36,555 bases of DNA, from positions 1 through 36,555 of the forward strand of contig JAHIVK010000028.1 of assembly GCA_018816385.1 (NCBI GenBank). The letters run 5' to 3'. Position numbers and translations under genes: made by a program. This stretch comes from Patescibacteria group bacterium. Lineage in GTDB: Bacteria > Patescibacteriota > Microgenomatia > UBA1400 > PJMF01. This document shows positions 9,998 to 18,190 of the stretch, piece by piece; the first letter of the stretch is position 1; each line of letters starts with the position of its first letter. The notes under the pieces are model-generated. The model made no database searches. It was not told where the DNA came from and saw nothing but the letters and a program-made list of their open reading frames with translations.

Positions 9998-10792
9998 ATG
10001 AATAATCGACTAACCCACTCACTTCAAAAGTTTTTTTGGCAACTGGTAACCATATTTGGACTGGTCATCTTGTTGGCCAGTCCCATCACTTCAGCCCTAC
10101 AAGCTGTTGGATCGAAACAAGGCATAGCTGTCTTCAACATAGTGGGCACTGTTGAAGCTAAAGAAATCTACCCCATGTTTACTTGCCCGTGCTGTGGTAA
10201 GCCTCTGGATAAAGAAGATCCGTGTTGTGGGTCAATGACTCAAATGATTGATTTCATCGATCAAAAAGTTAGTACTGGAGCCAACGAAAATGAGGTGATA
10301 CTAGCCACTGCCCAAGAGTTTGGTCTAGAGCGATTAGCTGACGAATCGCAACGCATAGGGCTCCACGAACAACTGCTAGCTAATGCTCCACCAGATGCAC
10401 CTAGAATAACTGTTTTGGAAACCAAAAAAGACCTAGGCATCGTCAGTCAAACAAAAGGCATTATCTCCACTGAATTTGTAATCAAAAATGAAGGCAAGTC
10501 TGATTTAATAATTAACAAACTTTCTTCCTCTTGTGGTTGTACATCCGGCAGCCTGGTGTATCAAGGCGTGGAAGGTCCTAAGTTTTTCATGCCCGGACAT
10601 GGTCAAACTGAACCCGATCCCAACTGGCAAGTTGCAATTGCTCCTGGAAAAGATGCTCAAGTTAGAGTCTATTACGATCCCACAGTTCATCCCGATCTAA
10701 CTGGTCCAGTCACTCGGACCGTTTCGGTTCATTCTAATGATCCAGTAGATTTTGAAACTCAGTTTACAATTACTTTAGATCAGGAGAAATAA
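9998..10792 (+). CDS. DUF1573 protein with N-terminal CcmH-like Cys domain
   Basis: YPMFTCPCCGKPLDKEDPCCGSMTQMIDFIDQKVSTGANENEVILATAQEFGLE, then DUF1573 signature DLGIVSQTKGIISTEFVIKNEGKSDLIINKLSSSCGCTSG. Confidence 0.88.
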   Translation: MNNRLTHSLQKFFWQLVTIFGLVILLASPITSALQAVGSKQGIAVFNIVGTVEAKEIYPMFTCPCCGKPLDKEDPCCGSMTQMIDFIDQKVSTGANENEVILATAQEFGLERLADESQRIGLHEQLLANAPPDAPRITVLETKKDLGIVSQTKGIISTEFVIKNEGKSDLIINKLSSSCGCTSGSLVYQGVEGPKFFMPGHGQTEPDPNWQVAIAPGKDAQVRVYYDPTVHPDLTGPVTRTVSVHSNDPVDFETQFTITLDQEK

Positions 10793-10794
10793 TT

Positions 10795-11340
10795 ATGAAT
10801 CATGATTGTTGTAATCCATCAAACAAAAATGTGGTTAAGAAAGGAGGCATGGATTCATTTCTATTCGGAATTATCGTTGTAACAGTGTTAATACTTGGAG
10901 TAGCCATTTTCTTTGGCATAAAAATGGGCGCTACCTCACAGGTGACGGCTGATACTCAAGTTACTTCATCAGTCGATTCAAACAAATTTGATTGGGGAAC
11001 TATAGATATTAATGATGGCATTGTTTCCAAAGAATTTGTCATACAAAATACTAGCAATTCAACACTTAAAATTTATGATGTGACAACTTCATGCATGTGT
11101 ACCACAGCTCAACTTAAAACTTCCCAGGCTACTTCAAAAAAGTATGGCATGCATGAGAAATCAGCTGATGTCTTTGAGGTAAAACCTGAAGAAACGGCTC
11201 AATTAATAGTTGAGTTTGATCCAGCTTTCCATGGCCCCAGTGGAGTTGGACCTATTAATCGAACTATCACCATGCGAACCAATGACACCAACCATCCTCA
11301 ATTATCGTTTAATCTAACTGCAGTAGTAGTTAAAAAATAA
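10795..11340 (+). CDS. DUF1573 membrane-anchored protein
   Basis: KFDWGTIDINDGIVSKEFVIQNTSNSTLKIYDVTTSCMCTTAQL; one N-terminal TM. Confidence 0.88.
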   Translation: MNHDCCNPSNKNVVKKGGMDSFLFGIIVVTVLILGVAIFFGIKMGATSQVTADTQVTSSVDSNKFDWGTIDINDGIVSKEFVIQNTSNSTLKIYDVTTSCMCTTAQLKTSQATSKKYGMHEKSADVFEVKPEETAQLIVEFDPAFHGPSGVGPINRTITMRTNDTNHPQLSFNLTAVVVKK

Positions 11341-11350
11341 AAAGTTTGGT

Positions 11351-12094
11351 ATGAATAGAAAATTTGTTATGATTGGAGTACTGATGATAGTTGGACTAAG
11401 GTTTGGCTGGTACTCAATTAATTCCAACAATAATAACGATTCTGTCGACACCAAAGTTAATCAGAATAGTAATATTGCCCTGATTTCTCCCCAAGTCTTT
11501 GCCGAACTGGCACAAAATGAGCAAGCATTTATTTTGGATGTCCATTCTCCAGAACAAACACATATCCCAGGTACCGACGCTTTTATACCTTATGATCAGA
11601 TTAAAAAGAATCTAGATCAGTTACCAACTGACAAAACAACCCCCATCCTAGTTTATTGCCGATCTGGTGGTATGAGCGCAGGCGTGGCTCAAGAGTTAGC
11701 CACCCTTGGTTATACTCATATCTATGATCTTCAAGGTGGCGTCAATGCCTATCGAGAGAGTCGTGTCAGCGTTGCTCTAACTCCCAACACCAGACCACTG
11801 GGAACAGTCATTTATGGCGATGTAGCTACTACTACCTTTACTTTGACTAATTTCACACCCCTGCCTACCAAAATTACCAGAGTATCTACTTCGTGTGGTT
11901 GTACTCAAGCTTCAGTTGAAAAAGAAGAGTTAGGCGCCTATGAAAGCACCACTGTTAATGTCTCATTTGATCCCGCTGTCCATCAGGACGATAGCGATTT
12001 AGGAGACTTAACCAGAACCATTTACATTGAAACCAATAATCCTAACTTTCCAGAATTAGAAAGTACCATCACCGCCACGGTCATTAAAAAATAA
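11351..12094 (+). CDS. Rhodanese domain fused to DUF1573
   Basis: AFILDVHSPEQTHIPGTDAFIPYDQI...PILVYCRSGGMSAGVAQELATLGYTHIYDLQGGVNAYRE, then GTVIYGDVATTTFTLTNFTPLPTKITRVSTSCGCTQA. Confidence 0.93.
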   Translation: MNRKFVMIGVLMIVGLRFGWYSINSNNNNDSVDTKVNQNSNIALISPQVFAELAQNEQAFILDVHSPEQTHIPGTDAFIPYDQIKKNLDQLPTDKTTPILVYCRSGGMSAGVAQELATLGYTHIYDLQGGVNAYRESRVSVALTPNTRPLGTVIYGDVATTTFTLTNFTPLPTKITRVSTSCGCTQASVEKEELGAYESTTVNVSFDPAVHQDDSDLGDLTRTIYIETNNPNFPELESTITATVIKK

Positions 12095-12099
12095 CCAAC

Positions 12100-12957
12100 A
12101 TGAATACTTTATTTCAACTGTCACTCTTAGCTTCATTTATGGCTGGTATGGTAGCTCTTTTTGCTCCATGTTGTATTACTTTTCTTTTACCATCTTACTT
12201 TGCCAATGTTTTTAAAGAAAAAAAACGAGTTGTGTTAATGACTTTTATTTACTCTCTAGGGATATTTACCGTCATGATGCCAGTGGTGTTAGGAGCTAAG
12301 GCTTTAACACAAATGTTTGCCAATTTACATGATCAGACATACATTATTGGTGGTTTATTTTTGATCTTTGTGGGTCTTTCAACTCTCCTGGGATTTAAAC
12401 TCCCCATGCCTCGCTTTAACTTTACTAAACAAGCGGACGATCCTCTTTCAACATATATTTTGGGTGTCTTATCAGGCATCAGTAGCGCCTGCTGTGCCCC
12501 TGTTCTAATTGGAGTACTGGCCTTATCAACTCTCAGTCCCACCATGGTTCAATCTTTACTCGTGGGATTTTTCTATGTTTTAGGTATGGTTACTCCTCTC
12601 TATTTAGCCAGCTTATTTATAGATAAACGCAACCTACTAGAAAAGCCACTATTTAGAAAGCCATTTAGAGAAGTGAGTTTATGGGGTAAAACACACATGA
12701 TTACTGTGGCCAATATGATTTCTTTTGTGGTGTTTGTGGGGATGGGAGCATTAATTATTTTTCTTTCTTTAGCCGGCAAACTAGCTATGAATCAAAGTGA
12801 AAAAAATGTCACTCAAACGATTCAATCCGTAGCCGTTTCAACAACGTCATTTGTCCAAAAAGTTCCAGGATTAGACATAGGTTTTGTGATAATTGCCAGC
12901 TGGCTACTTTATAAATTCATCAGGTATATTGGCCAAGATAAAAAGTTAAATAATTAA
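12100..12957 (+). CDS. CcdA-like cytochrome c biogenesis / thiol:disulfide transport membrane protein
   Basis: SFMAGMVALFAPCCITFLLPSYFA and GVLSGISSACCAPVLIGVLALS paired Cys/Pro TM motifs. Confidence 0.88.
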   Translation: MNTLFQLSLLASFMAGMVALFAPCCITFLLPSYFANVFKEKKRVVLMTFIYSLGIFTVMMPVVLGAKALTQMFANLHDQTYIIGGLFLIFVGLSTLLGFKLPMPRFNFTKQADDPLSTYILGVLSGISSACCAPVLIGVLALSTLSPTMVQSLLVGFFYVLGMVTPLYLASLFIDKRNLLEKPLFRKPFREVSLWGKTHMITVANMISFVVFVGMGALIIFLSLAGKLAMNQSEKNVTQTIQSVAVSTTSFVQKVPGLDIGFVIIASWLLYKFIRYIGQDKKLNN

Positions 12958-13481
12958 CATCCTTGACTGACATCGCAAATATAATCTAGCAATTGTTGTT
13001 GATCTAAAAAACCATAGGCTGGAGGTTCTTCCACTCCATTAGCCGTAAAAATAAATGTAGGGACACCAGCCAGGCTATAATTTTGAGCATCCTGAGCGCA
13101 AGAATTTATCTCATACCATTCTCCATAAAAAAGATCGCCATATTCAGGTAAGATTTGGTCTAATACTTCATTTTGAAAAACACAAAAGAGACATGTTTCC
13201 GAAACAAATAATTTAAACTTTAAGCGCGCGTCTGGATTGCCAGCCACTATATTGGGACAACTTGTATCTCCCAAAACATTTTTCTGACTAAATTGCTGGA
13301 CAACTACTCTCGGAGGACGATCTGTACTTGTTTTAATTTGGACTATATCTTGACTGGTATTTTTGATACTTAAATTTAAATAGACATTAAAACCAATAAA
13401 AAAGCTGGCTAAGATTACTAATAACAAAGGAGTTTTGTTAATAATTTGTTGATCAGTCCAAATAATTTTAGGTAAACTCAT
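12954..13481 (-). CDS. Membrane-anchored thioredoxin/DsbA-like protein
   Basis: LFVSETCLFCVFQNEVLDQILPEYG...YSLAGVPTFIFTANG (CLFC and cis-Pro loop). Start trimmed to ATG 13481; the 13742 extension lies inside the ccdA-like gene. Confidence 0.87.
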   Translation of the reverse strand: MSLPKIIWTDQQIINKTPLLLVILASFFIGFNVYLNLSIKNTSQDIVQIKTSTDRPPRVVVQQFSQKNVLGDTSCPNIVAGNPDARLKFKLFVSETCLFCVFQNEVLDQILPEYGDLFYGEWYEINSCAQDAQNYSLAGVPTFIFTANGVEEPPAYGFLDQQQLLDYICDVSQGC

Positions 13482-14155
13482 ATCAATAGTGCCCAAAAAG
13501 CTAAATAGATTAAATAAATACCTGCCAAAAGAATCAACACGCCAGTACTTTTTTGGATTACCTCCATATATTTGGTTAAAAATCTGCGCATTGCACTCTT
13601 TGAAAAAGACGAAATAATCGAAAATAGAATCATCAACATTGACATAGCCAAAGCATAAACTGCAAAATTGATGACTCCTCCGAATAGACCATTTTGAGCT
13701 AACGATTGGAAAATAACTAACAGAAATATCGGCAAAGTACACCCCAATGCCCCAAAAGCATAAGCCACACCAAAGACATAAAATCGCTTTAATCCATGCG
13801 CATTAGTCTGGATCACAATTGGAGGTTTGATAGCAAATTCATAACCGAGCAGGATGGATAATCCCATGAATATCAGCAGGCCTCCCGTCATCAATTCGAT
13901 CCAGGGGAATATAGGAGCAATCCAGTGACCAAAAATAGCTAATAAAATCCCAAATACCACATAAACACTGATCAGCCCCAAGCTAGCAAGACTACCTGCT
14001 TTAAAACCAAAAAGTAGTTGTTGTATTTTGTTGCTCTGTCCAGTTTCTTGTTTAACATAGAAACCTACATATGCTGGGATGAGGGCGATACTGCACGGGG
14101 CGAAAAATGCTTGCAGACCAGCCAAAAACGAGAAAGTAATTAGGATTTTATCCAT
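13478..14155 (-). CDS. CcdA/DsbD-like membrane protein
   Basis: SFLAGLQAFFAPCSIALIPAYVGFYV; VAYAFGALGCTLPIFLLVIFQSLA. Confidence 0.88.
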   Translation of the reverse strand: MDKILITFSFLAGLQAFFAPCSIALIPAYVGFYVKQETGQSNKIQQLLFGFKAGSLASLGLISVYVVFGILLAIFGHWIAPIFPWIELMTGGLLIFMGLSILLGYEFAIKPPIVIQTNAHGLKRFYVFGVAYAFGALGCTLPIFLLVIFQSLAQNGLFGGVINFAVYALAMSMLMILFSIISSFSKSAMRRFLTKYMEVIQKSTGVLILLAGIYLIYLAFWALLI

Positions 14156-14262
14156 TATATTTTCACCAAAATACCAAATAAACCTATCCTCTACATTAAT
14201 TATTGATTCAATATGAAACTGTCAGTCATAATAACTAGAAGAATATCAGTCATAATAGTCAC

Positions 14263-14985
14263 TCATATATTTATTCCATGTCTCCCTTCAGTTCCCGATC
14301 CACCATGTGCGGTGTGAGGTAGTGCACCCTCATTACCAGTCATTAATAAATAGTCTTCGAGCATACCTTTGGGATACCAAAGGGCATACCAACGGTGAGA
14401 CTCACCAACTAGTTGTTCATCACTATATTGATCGCCGTAGTTTTGAATCATATAACGATAAAAGCCTCGAACTGCCTTAGCGTGAGCGCAACCACAATTT
14501 TTAACCATAGTTACATTGTTAGGTCCACCACAACAATAGCTACAGGTCATTAATAAAGTCACAAGTTTTTGATATCGAGCCTCTTCTTCTGTTTGTAATC
14601 TGATCGATGTTTCATAGACTCCCCATTTCTTTTGAGCATTAATTGGATCGTCAAAAGAGATATTATCGGGAGCATAAAAAGGTTGACCTGTGGCTGTCAT
14701 CACCACCTTGGCATCGGCCAAGGCGTCACCACTCTGAGGACTAGCCATAACTTGGGAAATAGTTGACCACTCAAACAATGAGGTAGTCTTACCATCGGCA
14801 TTCAATTTTGGAGCGATGATGGTCATTGAGGTGCTATTTTTCATACCCATAACCATGGTCACATTGGCAATCATTAATTGATTGAGTAAAAAAATAATTA
14901 TCAACAACCAAACAAAAACATTTGCCGGCGGTGTAGCTCGAGATTTTTTATAGGCAATGAATAATTTATTAATGATGTGCTTCAT
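14263..14985 (-). CDS. Membrane-anchored Cys-rich protein, second CCG...CxC/H family member
   Basis: N-terminal TM, LLMTCSYCCGGPNNVTMVKNCGCAHAKAVRGFYRYMIQNYGDQYSDEQLVGESHRWYALWYPKGM, alignable with 8986-9993. Confidence 0.83.
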   Translation of the reverse strand: MKHIINKLFIAYKKSRATPPANVFVWLLIIIFLLNQLMIANVTMVMGMKNSTSMTIIAPKLNADGKTTSLFEWSTISQVMASPQSGDALADAKVVMTATGQPFYAPDNISFDDPINAQKKWGVYETSIRLQTEEEARYQKLVTLLMTCSYCCGGPNNVTMVKNCGCAHAKAVRGFYRYMIQNYGDQYSDEQLVGESHRWYALWYPKGMLEDYLLMTGNEGALPHTAHGGSGTEGRHGINI

Positions 14986-14999
14986 ACTATATAATTCAC

Positions 15000-16199
15000 T
15001 TATTGGACAGAACTTGGATTTGGCACTTCTACAGGATTAATGATTTGATTACTTGCTAAATCCTTGTGAGTAACTTTTCCAAGTTGATTCATGACGGTAA
15101 AGATATACCAACCATCGGGTCCCACCACACCAACGCCCGGCCAATCTCTTTTAAGATTTGGATATTTATCAACCTCTGGAGATAATAAAATTGTTGGCAC
15201 TTTGGTAATGTCATACATGGCAACCAGATTTTTTCCTTCTGCAGAAGAAATATCTATTTCACGCTCCGAACGTATGGCAACTCCGTATCCATTAGTTAAA
15301 ATTGGGTATTGAACATCCTGAACTTTATAGCAATCAACACAACTTGAGTCTATTAAATATATCAAATCGACAAACCCAACAATTTCGTTCTTCTCTAAAT
15401 CTCGGTATGGAAATATTAAATTCCGAGCTACATATGTTTGATCTTGCTCAACTGTGCCAAGTTGAGTCCAGTTAGATTTGATATCATCATATAAATCAAT
15501 CTCGGGTGATAAAAGAAAAGTAGGTATTTTTAAAATCTTATATTGTTTTATAATCTGCTGACCCTCAAGGGAGTTCCAAATAACTTCTTTTTGATCAATA
15601 ATTTTGACTCCAGACTGTTTTAAACTTTCCACCATTAATTTAGGGTCAACGCATAGAGGACATGAGGGATCGGTTAAAATGGTAGCTACAACTTGGCCAA
15701 CTTTTTGTTTACTATCGGGATCGATATAAACTGGAGTGACTTTGGTAAAAACAAAAGTATCATCCTGGACTTGACCTTGGCTTTTCACAAAGTTCTCAAT
15801 ATTACTTTTAGTGAGTTCACCAGTCACCAAAAATGTGGGAACTTTTTTGATAGCAAATTGTAAAACTTTCTCATTTGCCTCAGGAGAATCAAAGATTAAG
15901 GTTTGCTCTTCTTCTATTTTAATATTCAGTTTCTTAAAATCATCGACAATCCTGTCTATATTAAAACAATCAACACAGTCGGGAGTAGTGATTTTGATAA
16001 TCTTGACGTTGGCAGGACGACTTACTTCTTTTGTCAGCTCTATATTTTTATTCACGTCAGCCAATGTTTTTGTAGAAAAAAGGACTCCCACAATCGTCGC
16101 TAAAAGAGAAAAACCCAGCAACATCTTTAACCAAGGTAAATATAATTCCTTTTTGGAAGCATTATTTCTGATGCTGAATCCGCTATCTATCTTATTCAT
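15000..16199 (-). CDS. Secreted/anchored protein with three tandem thioredoxin-like domains
   Basis: Three units: TTPDCVDCFN...KKVPTFLVTGEL; TDPSCPLCVD...LKIPTFLLSPEIDLY; IDSSCVDCYK...TKVPTILLSPEVDKY. Start trimmed to ATG 16199. Confidence 0.85.
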   Translation of the reverse strand: MNKIDSGFSIRNNASKKELYLPWLKMLLGFSLLATIVGVLFSTKTLADVNKNIELTKEVSRPANVKIIKITTPDCVDCFNIDRIVDDFKKLNIKIEEEQTLIFDSPEANEKVLQFAIKKVPTFLVTGELTKSNIENFVKSQGQVQDDTFVFTKVTPVYIDPDSKQKVGQVVATILTDPSCPLCVDPKLMVESLKQSGVKIIDQKEVIWNSLEGQQIIKQYKILKIPTFLLSPEIDLYDDIKSNWTQLGTVEQDQTYVARNLIFPYRDLEKNEIVGFVDLIYLIDSSCVDCYKVQDVQYPILTNGYGVAIRSEREIDISSAEGKNLVAMYDITKVPTILLSPEVDKYPNLKRDWPGVGVVGPDGWYIFTVMNQLGKVTHKDLASNQIINPVEVPNPSSVQ

Positions 16200-16221
16200 A
16201 AGTTTGAAACATCTGATATCT

Positions 16222-16515
16222 TTAGCATCCTCCCACCATCGATTGCGGTACTGCCACATCAGAATTGCTTCCCATGTCAGACGATCCACTGCTTGAAGAA
16301 ACTACGGCCGGCGGTTGAGTAGCCTTGGCCAAAAAAGAACTGGCCCTAGAGCTAATTCTTGTCAATTGAAAGGTCTGAAAAAGAGTGATAATGGCAATTA
16401 ATCCCAAAACCATAACTTGTAAATTCGGTTTAGGAATACGCAAAACCAAGGCTTGATCGTCTTTTTTTACTTGTCTTTCTTCGATAGAAGAATTTATTTG
16501 TGATAATTTAGTCAT
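16222..16515 (-). CDS. Small single-TM protein ending in GGC
   Basis: NLQVMVLGLIAIITLFQTFQL TM, Ser/Gly linker, C-terminus VPQSMVGGC; first gene of minus-strand thiol operon. Confidence 0.7.
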   Translation of the reverse strand: MTKLSQINSSIEERQVKKDDQALVLRIPKPNLQVMVLGLIAIITLFQTFQLTRISSRASSFLAKATQPPAVVSSSSGSSDMGSNSDVAVPQSMVGGC

Positions 16516-16561
16516 GATATTTCACCCCCCCATTCAAGATAATTAATAATGATTAGTTAAA

Positions 16562-16722
16562 CAGACTTACTCTCGAAATGATAAACAAGTTGATTATGGA
16601 AAGATTTTTTGACATTTTCGTTGTTTCTGATAGTAGCCCATCATACTTGAGGAAGAAGAAGTAATCGAAAATGCACAAAAGAATCACGGGCAACCCGCTT
16701 CCCTTATTTCGAGAGCAAGTCT
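16562..16722. repeat. MITE-like element copy A with terminal inverted repeats
   Basis: Left AGACTTACTCTCGAAATGA (16562-16580); right end reverse complement AGACTTGCTCTCGAAATAA (16704-16722), 17/19 identical; internal sequence matches copy B. Confidence 0.75.
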
Positions 16723-16756
16723 ACTGTAGCAAGATGAAAATGAAGAGAAGATGAAA
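16723..16756 (-). promoter_or_regulatory. Direct-repeat regulatory site 2 plus -10-like TACAGT
   Basis: Minus strand TTTCATCTTCTCTTCATTTT, 8 nt (CATCTTGC), TACAGT. Confidence 0.6.
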
Positions 16757-16852
16757 CGTTAGTTGGGTGACTTTTTAAACTGTATTGTTCTAACTCCAAC
16801 TAGAAATTTATACATATAGTCCCCGCAAAACAAATTCGGTGAATTTTTAAGA

Positions 16853-17107
16853 TTACAAATGTGGTAGATTTGACTTGCGAGCACTATAGGTCCCCAGACC
16901 AAACCCTAGGATAATCCCCACAACATTTCTGTTCGAAGTACTGGATAATTTCCAGATACGAATCATCCATGCATGGCCTCTCGAGAACATTTCTGGCCCC
17001 AAAAAACAGATAGCAAACATCACGACGGTGACCATGAGCGCTGATCCTAATGCGTTTGGGATCAAATCCGGTTGGAAATAAAGTAGAACTACAGCCACAA
17101 CAATCAT
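16853..17107 (-). CDS. Small hydrophobic membrane protein
   Basis: MIVVAVVLLYFQPDLIPNALGSALMVTVVMFAICFLGPEMF; weak RBS. Confidence 0.5.
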   Translation of the reverse strand: MIVVAVVLLYFQPDLIPNALGSALMVTVVMFAICFLGPEMFSRGHAWMIRIWKLSSTSNRNVVGIILGFGLGTYSARKSNLPHL

Positions 17108-17134
17108 TCCAATTAAGCTGGCAAAAACAGTAGT

Positions 17135-17449
17135 TTAGCAACAACCGCCTTTATGCTTACCTCTTTGTTTTTCTTTTTCATGTTCTTTTTTGCCTAAGTT
17201 ATATAGATACCTACCTATGAAAGATTTAGATGGCTGATCGGAATTTTTCATTTCTTTATTTTTATCTTCATCTCCATGACACCCGCAGCCGTGAGACATC
17301 GAATGATCGTAACAACCATGTCCACCGTTTTTTTCTATTTCGTCCAACGGTACCAAATCCATACCGCCACACTTGGGACATTTACCGGGTTTGTCTGACA
17401 CAATCTCGGGGTGCATGGGACAAGTGTATTTTTTATCGTTGTTACTCAT
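17135..17449 (-). CDS. Heavy-metal-binding domain protein with Cys/His-rich tail
   Basis: YTCPMHPEIVSDKPGKCPKCGGMDLVPL (HMBD), HGCYDHSMSHGCGCHGDE, C-terminus KHKGGCC. Confidence 0.85.
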   Translation of the reverse strand: MSNNDKKYTCPMHPEIVSDKPGKCPKCGGMDLVPLDEIEKNGGHGCYDHSMSHGCGCHGDEDKNKEMKNSDQPSKSFIGRYLYNLGKKEHEKEKQRGKHKGGCC

Positions 17450-18186
17450 CTTCCTTCACCTCCTTTATTTTTGTTGAAATTTAACGAAGCGGATTTATCC
17501 ACTATATACTCTCCCTCTACTCTGTTTACTCTGCCTTCCTTATATTCATATACAAGCGGATGACCGAGAGGAAGGTTAACAAATTGGATTTCATTATCTT
17601 CAATGTTTTCCAAATACTTGACAAGCGCCCTAAGAGTATTGCCATGTCCAACAATAAGAATTGTTTTTCCACGTTTCAGAAGAGGAGTTATCGTTCTTTT
17701 GAAAAATGGAGTAATTCTCTCATATACTTCCTTCAAGCTTTCCCCCTGTGGAGGCTTGTCCGTGAACCCTCTACGCCATTTGAACACTTGCAATTTACCG
17801 TATGTTTTTGTGGCCATATCTTTGTCAATCCCCTGCAAAGCACCGTAAGCTCTTTCATTTAAATCTTGAACCGTATACACTCTAAAAATTCTATTGTTCA
17901 ATTTAGGATCCATGTCGTTGGAGATGTCATATCGCTTGTCGCTTTGGTGTTGAAATACTCCAATCTTTTTTTGTTTTGAAAGGATAATCATTAAGGTGTC
18001 GTGCGCCCGTTTGAGATGCGAAGTAAAGACGGCATCGTAATTAAAATTCTCACAATGATCTGCTACTTTGTGCGCTTCTCTTATTCCTTGTTCCGACAAG
18101 GGCACATCAAGCCAACCTGTAAAAATATTCAACTCGTTAAAACGAGATTGACCGTGTCTAACTATAACTAGTGTCCCTTTTTTCAT
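17446..18186 (-). CDS. gpmA: 2,3-bisphosphoglycerate-dependent phosphoglycerate mutase
   Basis: LVIVRHGQSRFNELNIFTGWLDVPLSEQGIREA, RAHDTL, LNERAYGALQGIDKDMATKTYG, ILIVGHGNTLRALVKYLE. Confidence 0.95.
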   Translation of the reverse strand: MKKGTLVIVRHGQSRFNELNIFTGWLDVPLSEQGIREAHKVADHCENFNYDAVFTSHLKRAHDTLMIILSKQKKIGVFQHQSDKRYDISNDMDPKLNNRIFRVYTVQDLNERAYGALQGIDKDMATKTYGKLQVFKWRRGFTDKPPQGESLKEVYERITPFFKRTITPLLKRGKTILIVGHGNTLRALVKYLENIEDNEIQFVNLPLGHPLVYEYKEGRVNRVEGEYIVDKSASLNFNKNKGGEGR

Positions 18187-18190
18187 AATT

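Noticed and set aside
13482-13742. N-terminal extension of the DsbA-like ORF
   Set aside because: Lies in the CcdA-like gene in another frame; ATG 13481 gives a clean signal anchor.
15811-16296. 161-aa plus-strand ORF
   Set aside because: Shadow of the triple thioredoxin gene; no domain.
8986-16515. Complete cytochrome c maturation system
   Set aside because: CcdA and CcmH-like parts are present, but no CxxCH, CcmF or ResB proteins were seen in the window.
16884-17144. 86-aa minus-strand ORF in an alternative frame
   Set aside because: Competes with the 16853-17107 hydrophobic frame, and its composition looks non-coding.
17560-17862. Plus-strand ORFs across gpmA
   Set aside because: Antisense to a highly conserved enzyme.
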